Positions 7,864 through 15,094 of a DNA stretch of 17,157 nt are shown here, piece after piece (positions within the stretch are counted from its first letter, which is position 1; each line of letters starts with the position of its first letter). The translations under genes and the position numbers were made by a program. This DNA is from Clostridia bacterium (lineage in GTDB: Bacteria; Bacillota; Clostridia; Christensenellales; UBA1242): NCBI GenBank assembly GCA_028704215.1, contig JAQVLJ010000010.1:1-17157 (forward strand), given 5' to 3'. The notes beneath the pieces were generated by a model that was given only the letters and a program-made list of their open reading frames with translations, was not told the origin of the DNA and did not search any database.

Positions 7864-9040
7864 AAATATATTCAAATAAAACATTCGCAACAATTAATAA
7901 TGGAACATAAAAATTACCAAAATTTTCCCATGCAAATATGTTGTTTCCAACTAGCGTTACACCTGTAATGTTTAGTGCTATAATGATACCCCAAAGGACA
8001 ATGGTAGATAAAATTCGAATCAATCCATCTAGTTTTATATTGTATGTATATTTGTCATTAATAAGTTTTTCTTTCAAAGAATTAAAGTTGTAAAAGAAAA
8101 GAGTAGGGTAGAATATTAATCCCAAACACAAAATTACCATACAAATATTAAATAATATAGTGTGCCCAAATCTGCCTGCTAATATAAAGTACAAAATCAC
8201 TTGTCCTAACAAAAACAAAGTAAAAAACATGGTTTTTACCAAATTTTGTTTTACTATTGAATATGCCTTTTTTATGTTTTGATCAGATTTAAAGTCCATA
8301 TAGTCGTATGTTACGACATTTTCAAAAACTGTTTTTAACTGGTCTGATGTAGCCTCAGCTTGTTTTTTATTAGCAAAATTATTGATTTTTTCATCTATTG
8401 TCAAATGTTTATCCATACTTACTTGTACTGGTTCAACTTTCGGCTTAATTTCTTCATCGGTTGATTTGTAATCTTTCGGTACTAATCTTATTTCAGCAGA
8501 TTGCATATTAGCTTTGCTATATATTTTTTCCAATTCAGTTTTGTAGTCAACTATCTTAGTTTGTTTTTGCGTAAATTTTGACGAAATATTATTAACGTCG
8601 TCACCTTTTATTACATTTAGATTGTCAATATTTAATTGTGTGTTAGTTTTGTTGTCAATGCCGCTATCAATTTCCTTATTTATGTCTTCTTTAACATCAT
8701 ATTTAGTAGGGGATGTGTTGGGCGTTTTCGTAGAAAATTGCTCTACATCATCAAAAGCTTTGCTCAACAAAATATCATAGGTTGGTAATGTATCAACTTG
8801 CTTTTGTCCATTGTCAGTTATCTTATAATAATGTCGCTTTCCACCAATTTCACTGTCCTCCCAATACGACGTAATAAACTTATTACTCTCCAGCTTTTTT
8901 AGGACAGTATACAGCGCCGGTTGTTTGATTTCGATCTGACCATTTGATTTTTGTTCTATATTTTTTATTATTTCATAACCATACTTTTCGCCATACGACA
9001 ATTCATACAAAATTATAGGAATCAAATCTACAGTTTTCAT
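7826..9040 (-). CDS. PadR-type regulator with a four-helix membrane domain
   Basis: 404 residues in three parts. Residues 1-100 are a PadR winged helix: LIPIILYELSYGEKYGYEI, then QPALYTVLKKLES (40-52) and GGKRHYYKITDNG (66-78), as in PadR/YqjI-type repressors. Residues 101-255 are polar, rich in Lys, Asp, Asn and Thr, with no domain that I recognise, and look flexible. Residues 265-400 hold four likely membrane helices (about 269-289, 292-317, 341-362, 377-397), which would leave both ends in the cytoplasm and the DNA-binding head tethered to the membrane. Ordinary PadR proteins are 100-190 residues and soluble. GAGG lies six to seven bases before the ATG. Its promoter carries a dyad like that of the exporter, suggesting self-regulation and control of the exporter. 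The membrane part might sense a membrane-active compound; this is inference. Confidence 0.88.
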   Translation of the reverse strand: MKTVDLIPIILYELSYGEKYGYEIIKNIEQKSNGQIEIKQPALYTVLKKLESNKFITSYWEDSEIGGKRHYYKITDNGQKQVDTLPTYDILLSKAFDDVEQFSTKTPNTSPTKYDVKEDINKEIDSGIDNKTNTQLNIDNLNVIKGDDVNNISSKFTQKQTKIVDYKTELEKIYSKANMQSAEIRLVPKDYKSTDEEIKPKVEPVQVSMDKHLTIDEKINNFANKKQAEATSDQLKTVFENVVTYDYMDFKSDQNIKKAYSIVKQNLVKTMFFTLFLLGQVILYFILAGRFGHTILFNICMVILCLGLIFYPTLFFYNFNSLKEKLINDKYTYNIKLDGLIRILSTIVLWGIIIALNITGVTLVGNNIFAWENFGNFYVPLLIVANVLFEYIFNLIAYRRYSSK

Positions 9041-9050
9041 ATCACTACCT

Positions 9051-9069
9051 CATATAAAATATTAACATA
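9051..9069. promoter_or_regulatory. Operator-like element over the padR-type -10
   Basis: Minus-strand TATGTTAATATTTTATATG covers the -10 and start point. It matches the exporter dyad at 14 of 19 positions, including the first eight bases, though the right half is degenerate. Part of the match (TGTTAA) is the shared extended -10, which lowers its weight. Confidence 0.4.
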
Positions 9070-9088
9070 TAACAATTTTTTTTGTCAA
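9059..9088 (-). promoter_or_regulatory. Promoter of the PadR-type gene
   Basis: On the minus strand a perfect TTGACA (9088-9083) is followed by 18 bases and TAATAT (9064-9059) preceded by TGT, an extended -10. It lies 18 bases before the start codon at 9040, so the leader is very short. Confidence 0.75.
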
Positions 9089-9100
9089 ATGATATTGAAC

Positions 9101-9128
9101 TTTACAAGAGGATAGATTGAATTATAAA
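9101..9128 (+). promoter_or_regulatory. Candidate promoter for the recombinase gene
   Basis: TTTACA (9101-9106), 16 bases, TATAAA (9123-9128). Transcripts from here would carry a leader of nearly 190 bases holding the hairpin at 9230-9267. No better promoter was found between the hairpin and the start codon (TTGATT at 9279 has no well-placed -10). A 7-bp dyad with a 5-base loop (9143-9161) follows it. Confidence 0.35.
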
Positions 9129-9229
9129 TTGTAATTTAACAAATAACTAGTGAATAGTTATATGCAAATTATCAAAAAATCTAAACAGGACAAGCGAATA
9201 TTTGGGCAGGGTGGTAAATAGATATATTT

Positions 9230-9267
9230 GTATCTCTTCGCAAAACACTTCTTTTGCGAAGAGATAC
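9230..9267. repeat. Perfect 16-bp inverted repeat, 6-base centre (candidate Xer/dif-type site)
   Basis: GTATCTCTTCGCAAAA (9230-9245), CACTTC (9246-9251), TTTTGCGAAGAGATAC (9252-9267), with no mismatch in 16 pairs. GATATA flanks it on both sides as a direct repeat (9221-9226 and 9272-9277). No T tract follows and no plus-strand gene precedes it, so it is not a normal terminator. Two arms around a 6-base asymmetric centre is the layout of a tyrosine-recombinase core site, and it lies 57 bases before a XerS-like gene; streptococcal xerS genes are also next to their dif site. A structured leader RNA is the main alternative. Confidence 0.55.
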
Positions 9268-9323
9268 GTACGATATACTTGATTTTGTTTGCTTTTTAAA
9301 AAACTATCTATTATTATGGGTTT

Positions 9324-10361
9324 ATGTCTGTTACATACTATATTGAAAGAAATAGAAACAATTTGAAAAAGCTTAATACAATGTTAAACGAATTACCTGC
9401 TTTTTGTAGTGTGTTTTTTATTGGCATTCAAAATAACACAACTGCACTTACACGGGTTAATTACGCTCGTGACTTGAAATTATTTTTTAATTATTTGACC
9501 ACTTACGAAATTGGGTTTATAAAGGACATAAAAGATGTTTCTATAGATGATATGAATAAAGTTAATTCAGAGTTGATTGAAAGATTTTTGGCATATTTAT
9601 CTTATTATGATAATGAAAAAGGAATTGTATTCACTAATAGCGAAAAAGGGAAATCACGAAAACTATCTAGCCTACGTTCTTTTTTTACATATTTTTTTGA
9701 CAAAAATTATATCAAATCAAACGAATTAAGTAAGGTAAAATTGCCCAAAATTCACACAAAAGCAATCATTCGACTTGAACCAAACGAGGTTTCGAATATG
9801 CTTAACGTAAGTGAGACTTTGCAAGGTTTTTCAAAACATCAACAAAAATATAATGCTAGGTTTACCGCACGTGACAATGCAATTTTAAGTTTGTTTTTAG
9901 GCACAGGAATTCGTGTTAGCGAGTGTGTTGGACTTAATATTGAAGACTTGGATTTCTCTACAAATAGTTTTCAGATTATAAGAAAAGGTGGAAATCAAGT
10001 TATATTATATTTTTCTACAGAAGTGGCTGATAGCCTAAAAAGATATCTTGATTTTCGTGCAACTATGGGATTGCCTGAAACAGAAAAAGCTTTGTTTATT
10101 TCGATTCAAAAAACACGTATGACTGTTCGTGCCATTGAAAATCTAGTAAAAAAATATGCGCGAGTTGTCACTCCATTAAAAAACATTTCTCCTCACAAAT
10201 TGCGAAGCACATATGGTACAAATCTTTATAGAGCGACTAATGACATTTATATAGTAGCGGACGTTTTGGGACATAAAGATGTGAACATTACTAAGAAACA
10301 TTATGCTGCAATTAGCGAAGACATTCGAAAAAACGCTGCAGACAAAGTGAAATTACGTTAG
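9324..10361 (+). CDS. xerS: Tyrosine recombinase, XerS-like
   Basis: Site-specific recombinase, probably for resolving chromosome dimers. It has 345 residues. The N-terminal SAM-like core-binding domain spans about 1-145 and the catalytic domain about 150-345, with all six catalytic residues: Arg197 (GTGIRVSE), Lys221 (RKGG), His291 and Arg294 (SPHKLRST), His317 (LGHKD) and Tyr327 (KKHYAAI). Length, the N-terminal ERNRNNLKKLNTMLNELP stretch and the long inter-domain segment look more like streptococcal XerS (356 residues) than XerC/XerD (about 300). No integrase arm-binding domain or phage genes lie near. The start has only a weak upstream GGG. A perfect palindrome lies just upstream and lexA follows. 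An integron- or plasmid-type recombinase is possible; family certain, XerS role likely. Confidence 0.9.
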   Translation: MSVTYYIERNRNNLKKLNTMLNELPAFCSVFFIGIQNNTTALTRVNYARDLKLFFNYLTTYEIGFIKDIKDVSIDDMNKVNSELIERFLAYLSYYDNEKGIVFTNSEKGKSRKLSSLRSFFTYFFDKNYIKSNELSKVKLPKIHTKAIIRLEPNEVSNMLNVSETLQGFSKHQQKYNARFTARDNAILSLFLGTGIRVSECVGLNIEDLDFSTNSFQIIRKGGNQVILYFSTEVADSLKRYLDFRATMGLPETEKALFISIQKTRMTVRAIENLVKKYARVVTPLKNISPHKLRSTYGTNLYRATNDIYIVADVLGHKDVNITKKHYAAISEDIRKNAADKVKLR

Positions 10362-10368
10362 ATTTTTC

Positions 10369-10387
10369 GAACATTTTAGAACATTTC
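10369..10387. promoter_or_regulatory. GAAC direct repeats before lexA (candidate LexA site)
   Basis: CGAACATTTTAGAACATTTCG (10368-10388) holds two GAACATTT units ten bases apart, just before the lexA -35. The 10-mer GAACATTTTA recurs at 10450-10459 over the ribosome binding site. Normal Gram-positive SOS boxes are inverted GAAC-N4-GTTC, so this would be a non-standard site. Confidence 0.4.
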
Positions 10388-10389
10388 GC

Positions 10390-10418
10390 TTGACTTGTGT
10401 ATTTTTTTTTAATATTAT
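10390..10418 (+). promoter_or_regulatory. lexA promoter
   Basis: TTGACT (10390-10395), 17 bases with a long T run, TATTAT (10413-10418). It lies in the 98-base gap after the recombinase gene, which has no terminator, so lexA may be read both from here and from upstream. Confidence 0.7.
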
Positions 10419-10459
10419 TGATATAAAATGATTTTATTCAAAATTAAAGGAACATTTTA

Positions 10460-11068
10460 ATGGACATCAAATTGAATTCTCAAAACAAGGAAAAGGTATA
10501 CGAATTTTTATTTACTTACATACAAAAAAATACCTATCCCCCATCAATTAGAGAAATTTGCAAAGCGCTGAATTTTAGTTCTACGTCTACTGCAAGTTAT
10601 TATTTGAGAGCACTTGAAAGTGATGACCGCATTATAAGAAACAAATTTAAAAATCGTGCTATAGAGATTGTTAGCAAAAAAAATGAACACGAATCAATTA
10701 CCGTTCCCATTTTAGGTTCAATCGCTGCCGGCATACCAATATCTGCTATAGAAAATAAAGAAGGCGATGTAACGATTTCTAACAAATTTTTTAATGGTAC
10801 TGATTTGTTTATATTGCACGTTAAGGGTGATAGTATGGTTAATGCCGGTATTTTGAATAGTGATTACATAGTAGTCAATAAACAAAATGTTGCAAACAAT
10901 GGTGAAATTATTGTCGCAATGATTGATGGAGATGTTACTGTAAAAAGATTTTACAAAGAAAATAACTTTTTTAGATTACAGCCAGAAAACAACTTAATGC
11001 AGCATATCTACATAGACCACGTTGAAATTTTAGGCAAGGTTGTTGGCATTATTCGAAATTTTAGATAA
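10460..11068 (+). CDS. lexA: LexA repressor / S24 self-cleaving protease
   Basis: SOS repressor that cuts itself when RecA is active on single-stranded DNA. It has 202 residues, the normal length. The N-terminal winged helix (1-72) contains YPPSIREICKALNF and a recognition segment STSTASYYLRALES, then NRAIEIV. The S24 domain has the Ala90-Gly91 cleavage site (GSIAAGIP), nucleophile Ser125 (GDSM) and general-base Lys162 (DVTVKRF). The recognition helix differs from the SSSTVHGHLARLE of B. subtilis LexA (Val-His-Gly-His becomes Ala-Ser-Tyr-Tyr), which fits the lack of a normal SOS box in its promoter. AAAGGA lies about nine bases before the ATG. It follows the recombinase gene and is convergent with ynbB. 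Confidence 0.96.
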   Translation: MDIKLNSQNKEKVYEFLFTYIQKNTYPPSIREICKALNFSSTSTASYYLRALESDDRIIRNKFKNRAIEIVSKKNEHESITVPILGSIAAGIPISAIENKEGDVTISNKFFNGTDLFILHVKGDSMVNAGILNSDYIVVNKQNVANNGEIIVAMIDGDVTVKRFYKENNFFRLQPENNLMQHIYIDHVEILGKVVGIIRNFR

Positions 11069-11069
11069 C

Positions 11070-11122
11070 AAAAAAACTATGCGTAACATATAAAGTATCA
11101 CATCTAATCGCATAGTTTTTTT
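11070..11122. terminator. Two-way terminator between lexA and ynbB
   Basis: AAAAAAACTATGCG (11070-11083) pairs without mismatch with CGCATAGTTTTTTT (11109-11122) across a 25-base loop. T tracts on both strands let it end both lexA and the convergent mutS-ynbB operon. The loop is longer than usual. Confidence 0.8.
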
Positions 11123-11129
11123 TATAAAT

Positions 11130-12371
11130 TTAATTTAATAATTGTTGTAAGGCATAATTCAAAGCAATTTTGCCATGTTCATAAGTTAATCCACCTTGCA
11201 TATATGCAGTGTAAGGCGGCCTAATAGGTGCATCACAAGACAATTCAATAGATGATCCTAAATTAAATGACCCTGATGCCATTACTATTTTATCAGCATA
11301 CCCTGCCATATCGGAAGGCTCAGTATAGGCGTTTGAATCAATTGGTGACGCATTTTGGATTGCTCTACAAAATTTTACTAATTTTTCACTGTCATCAAAT
11401 TGTATGGAACAAATAATATCACTTTGTTCGTCGTTTTCGGGAATTGTTTTATAACCAAGTTTACGCATTACTTTGCTTGTAAGAAGGGCTATTTTTTTGC
11501 TGTTTTTTACAATTATTGGAGATAAAAACAATCCTTGCATAAAAGATTTGTATCCTGGAGCATAGGATCCAACTTCATCACCTAACGCAGGTGAAGTGCA
11601 ATGATACGAAATTCTATCAATAAGCTGCTTTTTACCTAAAATATATCCGCCATTAGGAGCAATTCCACCGCCGGCGTTTTTTATCAAAGAACCAATAATA
11701 ATGTCAGCCCCCACATCTGAGGGCTCTTTTTCTTCTGTAAATTCGCCATAACAGTTATCGACAACAAGTAGGCTGTTGGGACTGAGTCGTTTTGATATAG
11801 CAAAAATATTTTTAATTTTTTCAATGCTGAGTGCATTTCTCTGTGAATACCCTCTTGACCTTTGAACATAAATCAATGTTGGTTTTGTTTTCTCTAAATA
11901 TGAAATAATACTTTCACTATCAAAGTCACCGTTTTTCAAATCGATCTCATCATAATTAATATTATAATCTTTAAGGCTTCCAATATCCTGACCTTCAACA
12001 CCAAACAAAATTTTTTGCAATGTATCATAAGGTCTTCCTGTGATACTCAACATCAAATCATTTGGTCTAAGAAGTCCAAATAGCGTATGGCTTATCGCTT
12101 CTGTGCCACTTGATATCAGTGGAGAGACAAGGCCGGTTTCAGTATGAAAAACTTCGCAAAACAGCTTACTTAGTGCTATTTTGCCTATGTCATCGTAACC
12201 ATATCCAGAACTTCCAATAAAGTGTCTTTGTTCTATCCCAACTTCGTTAAATGCATTCAAGACTTTTAATTGGTTACTTAATGCTATTTTTTCTATATTT
12301 TCAAAAGCGTTTTTACAATCACATTCGCATTCTTCAATAAGATTTGTCATTTTTTCATTTAATTTAATCAT
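11130..12371 (-). CDS. ynbB: YnbB-family PLP enzyme (methionine gamma-lyase-like, 'aluminum resistance')
   Basis: Fold-type I PLP protein of the family labelled methionine gamma-lyase or aluminum resistance; its true reaction is not settled, a C-S lyase being the usual guess. The 413 residues have family length, with the phosphate-binding ISSGTEA (86-92), SITGRPYDTL (109-118), Asp205 in VVDNCYGEF for the pyridine nitrogen, the cofactor Lys231 in SLIKNAGGGIAPNGGY, and a C-terminal SCDAPIRPPYTAYMQGGLTYEHG (378-400, motif only). The start overlaps the miaA stop by 8 bp (ATGATTAA), with GAGG upstream. In B. subtilis ynbB also follows miaA, with hfq and hflX (ynbA) between; these two are missing here. 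Last gene of the operon. Confidence 0.92.
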   Translation of the reverse strand: MIKLNEKMTNLIEECECDCKNAFENIEKIALSNQLKVLNAFNEVGIEQRHFIGSSGYGYDDIGKIALSKLFCEVFHTETGLVSPLISSGTEAISHTLFGLLRPNDLMLSITGRPYDTLQKILFGVEGQDIGSLKDYNINYDEIDLKNGDFDSESIISYLEKTKPTLIYVQRSRGYSQRNALSIEKIKNIFAISKRLSPNSLLVVDNCYGEFTEEKEPSDVGADIIIGSLIKNAGGGIAPNGGYILGKKQLIDRISYHCTSPALGDEVGSYAPGYKSFMQGLFLSPIIVKNSKKIALLTSKVMRKLGYKTIPENDEQSDIICSIQFDDSEKLVKFCRAIQNASPIDSNAYTEPSDMAGYADKIVMASGSFNLGSSIELSCDAPIRPPYTAYMQGGLTYEHGKIALNYALQQLLN

Positions 12372-13281
12372 TTTCTTCCTCTTTTAAAAACTTTTCAACG
12401 TGTTTTGTCGCTTCATCATAGTTGTTAGTAACATCTACTATTTTTATATTTTCAATTTGTTTCATAAAGGTTAATTGCCTTTTTGCGTAGTTACGTGTAT
12501 GTTGTTTTATTAATTCAATTGCCCTTTCAAGTGGAATGATACCTGAAAAATAATCTACAATTTCTTTATAACCAATAGCTGTCAATGATTGAGCATTTTT
12601 ATCGACACCACTTGCAAGTAAGTTTTTTACTTCTTCAACCAAACCAGCATTGATCATTTCATCAACCCGTTTATTAATCTGATCATAAAGTAATTTTCTT
12701 TCTTTTGTTAAACACAAAATTAAAACATTGTGTTTTGACAGAATACTTGTGTTTTTAGTTGTTTTGTTACCAAATTTTTCTATTTCAATATATCTAATCA
12801 CTCTTTTTAAATTATTGAAGTGAACAGTTTTTGCCAAATCTGGATTGAATTCATTCAAAATTTTCCAAACATATTCATTTCCATATTCATTTGCATAATG
12901 TAATAAAGTGTTTCGGAACTCATCATTTTTTGCAAAATTTGCAAAATTATAGCCATTTATTAACGCTTTTACATACAAACCAGTCCCCCCTGTAATTATA
13001 GGTAGCTTATTTTTGCCTTCAATTTTATCAATAAAATTTTTACAATCTTTAACAAATTGGCCGACACTATACTCTTCATTTGGATTCAAAGCATCAATTA
13101 GATGATGTTTTACACCTTTGTTTTGTATCTCCGTATTTTTGTTTGAACCAATGTCAAGCCCTTTAAAAATTTGAACACTATCGCAAGAAATAATTTCACC
13201 ATTATATTTTAATGCGCAATCGATTGCAAAACCACTTTTTCCAGTGGCTGTAAGTCCCGTAATTATCAAAATTTTTTTCAT
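12364..13281 (-). CDS. miaA: tRNA dimethylallyltransferase MiaA
   Basis: Adds a dimethylallyl group to N6 of A37 in tRNAs reading codons that begin with U. From the ATG at 13281 it has 305 residues (family about 300-316): P-loop GLTATGKS (9-16), the catalytic Asp34 in ISCDSVQIFKGLDIG, GVKHHLID, the ITGGTGLYVKALINGY segment, the helical insertion that grips the anticodon loop, and RNYAKRQLTFMKQI near the C-terminus. I prefer this start over an in-frame ATG ten codons earlier (13311) because it begins one base after the mutL stop and puts the P-loop at the normal distance; neither has a strong ribosome site (AAAAG only). Third gene in the mutS operon. Confidence 0.95.
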   Translation of the reverse strand: MKKILIITGLTATGKSGFAIDCALKYNGEIISCDSVQIFKGLDIGSNKNTEIQNKGVKHHLIDALNPNEEYSVGQFVKDCKNFIDKIEGKNKLPIITGGTGLYVKALINGYNFANFAKNDEFRNTLLHYANEYGNEYVWKILNEFNPDLAKTVHFNNLKRVIRYIEIEKFGNKTTKNTSILSKHNVLILCLTKERKLLYDQINKRVDEMINAGLVEEVKNLLASGVDKNAQSLTAIGYKEIVDYFSGIIPLERAIELIKQHTRNYAKRQLTFMKQIENIKIVDVTNNYDEATKHVEKFLKEEEND

Positions 13282-13282
13282 A

Positions 13283-15094
13283 TTATACAATTCTTTTAAA
13301 CCATTTTTCAATATCAGACTTTGGTATTACTTCTATTATTGGTCGGCCATGCGGACATAACAAAACAGGTTTTTTTGTATCCAAATTTGACAGCAAACTT
13401 TGTATTTCCATCTCGTTTAGTGTCTGACCTGCTTTGACGGATGATTTACAAGCGCGTTGAGCAATAAATTCATCGATTTCTCTATCAAATTTTGGTTTAA
13501 AATTTTTCATATCATAAAGCAAATCATTTATAAATTTGTTTAAATTTATATTTTTAAATGATAGAGGTACACTAGATATTTTTATATCATTTTTCCCAAA
13601 CTGATCCATCTCAAAACCTAATTCTACAAATCTGTTTTTCATTTCAAGTATAAAATCAAGTTCGTTTGCTGACATTGTATATGTAAATGGAACAAGCAAA
13701 TTTTGAACTAAAATATTTTTTTCTTCAAGTTGATTTTTAAATTTATCATAATTTAGCCTTTCGTGTGCAGCGTGAAAATCAATAAAAATCAAATTGTCTC
13801 CCTGTTCTAATATCAAAAACTCACTAAAAGCAGTTCCGATTGTTTTAAAATTTTGAAATTCAATGTAATTTTCGACTTTTTTGTCAAAAATTGAAACATT
13901 TTCGACATTTTTTTGCACTTCTGAATTATTTGGAAAGATGTTTTCATTTTTGTTTTGACGAAAGTCATAATTAATATTATTCTTTTCTTTAATCGATTCA
14001 ATTTGCACTTCTGACACCATTTCCCCAAAACTTTTGCCAGAAATGTTTTCATATTTTACAGTATCAATACTATTTTCGACCTTCGTCTGAGTTTTTTCAT
14101 ATTTACTTTCAATATATTTGAATAATGCTTTTCTCACACATTCGTACACCACATCATAGACTTTACTTGGCTCATCAAATTTGATATTAATCTTACTTGG
14201 ATGAACGTTAACGTCTATTTTTGAATAATCCAAATTTATGTTCAAAACAAAAAACGGAAATTGGCGTGTCATCAAGTAATCTTCATATGCCGAGTAAACC
14301 GCTTTTGAAACAATAGGTTCTACAACGTATCTACCATTTACAATTAATGTTTGGTAAGTGGTGTTTGGTTTTGTAAAATCGATTTTTCCAACGAAACCTT
14401 TTATTTCATAATCATCATTTTTATAATTAACTTCTAACAGATTGTCTTTTATTTCTTGTCCATAAATTGCACAAATAGCATTAAGTAGTCCATCTCCGCT
14501 CGTATTATAAACTATTTCACCATCTACGATATATTTGAAAGAAATATTAGTATTTGCCATAATATATCTTGACAATACATTTGTAATTTCATTTTCTTCA
14601 TATTTATTTTTTTTCAAAAATTTTTTTCTTGCCGGAGTATTATAAAACAAATTTCTTACAGTTAATCGCGTTCCATTAATTCCTGATGAATGCTTAGGTT
14701 TTTCAAACTCACCACCATTGACGCATAATTCAGTTGCATAGTCACTTTCTTTTGTTTTTGACAAAATTGATGATTGGGATACACTGGCAATACTAGACAA
14801 CGCCTCGCCCCTAAACCCTAATGTAAAAATATTATTCAAGTCTTCAATAGTTTTTATTTTACTTGTAGCGTGCGGCAAAAATGCCTTTACAATATCGTCT
14901 TCACGGATGCCAATCCCATTGTCGATTACAGAAATTTTGTCAATTCCACCATTTTCTATTTCCACGTTAATTTTTGTCGCCTTAGCATCTATTGCATTAT
15001 CAAGCAATTCTTTTACTACTGATGCCGGTCTTTCTACTACTTCACCCGCTGCTATTCGGTTTGCAACGCTTTGATCTAAAATATTTATCATCAT
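13283..15094 (-). CDS. mutL: DNA mismatch repair protein MutL (endonuclease type)
   Basis: Acts after MutS, cutting the new strand near a mismatch. The 603 residues comprise a GHKL ATPase (1-330) with catalytic Glu29 and Asn33 (KELLDN), DNG at 58-60, GFRGEAL (93-99) and NVHPSK (296-301), a polar linker (about 335-415), and a C-terminal nuclease/dimer domain (416-603). That domain has DFHAAHERLNYD (439-450), ACKSSVKAGQ (548-557) and CPHGRP (580-585), plus QNLLVP (464-469), matching the beta-clamp motif QEMIVP of B. subtilis MutL. The nuclease motif departs from DQHAxxExxxxE: Gln is Phe440 and the last Glu is Asp450, while Asp439, His441 and Glu445 remain. The start overlaps the mutS stop (ATGA), with AAAAGGA before it. 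Confidence 0.96.
   Translation of the reverse strand: MMINILDQSVANRIAAGEVVERPASVVKELLDNAIDAKATKINVEIENGGIDKISVIDNGIGIREDDIVKAFLPHATSKIKTIEDLNNIFTLGFRGEALSSIASVSQSSILSKTKESDYATELCVNGGEFEKPKHSSGINGTRLTVRNLFYNTPARKKFLKKNKYEENEITNVLSRYIMANTNISFKYIVDGEIVYNTSGDGLLNAICAIYGQEIKDNLLEVNYKNDDYEIKGFVGKIDFTKPNTTYQTLIVNGRYVVEPIVSKAVYSAYEDYLMTRQFPFFVLNINLDYSKIDVNVHPSKINIKFDEPSKVYDVVYECVRKALFKYIESKYEKTQTKVENSIDTVKYENISGKSFGEMVSEVQIESIKEKNNINYDFRQNKNENIFPNNSEVQKNVENVSIFDKKVENYIEFQNFKTIGTAFSEFLILEQGDNLIFIDFHAAHERLNYDKFKNQLEEKNILVQNLLVPFTYTMSANELDFILEMKNRFVELGFEMDQFGKNDIKISSVPLSFKNINLNKFINDLLYDMKNFKPKFDREIDEFIAQRACKSSVKAGQTLNEMEIQSLLSNLDTKKPVLLCPHGRPIIEVIPKSDIEKWFKRIV

Noticed and set aside
9162..9221. A 19-codon leader ORF (starts MQIIKKSKQDK) before the hairpin
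   Set aside because: No ribosome binding site, no family recognised, and such short frames are expected by chance; it could matter only if the hairpin proves to be a leader-RNA attenuator.
9230..9267. The strong hairpin as an intrinsic terminator
   Set aside because: No T tract follows on either strand and no gene reads into it from either side.
13282..13311. An earlier in-frame ATG for miaA at 13311
   Set aside because: It would lie inside mutL, has no ribosome site, and puts ten extra residues before the P-loop strand.
13813..14052. Lys-rich minus-strand frame inside mutL linker
   Set aside because: It is a shifted reading of the low-complexity linker; MutL itself is continuous across it.
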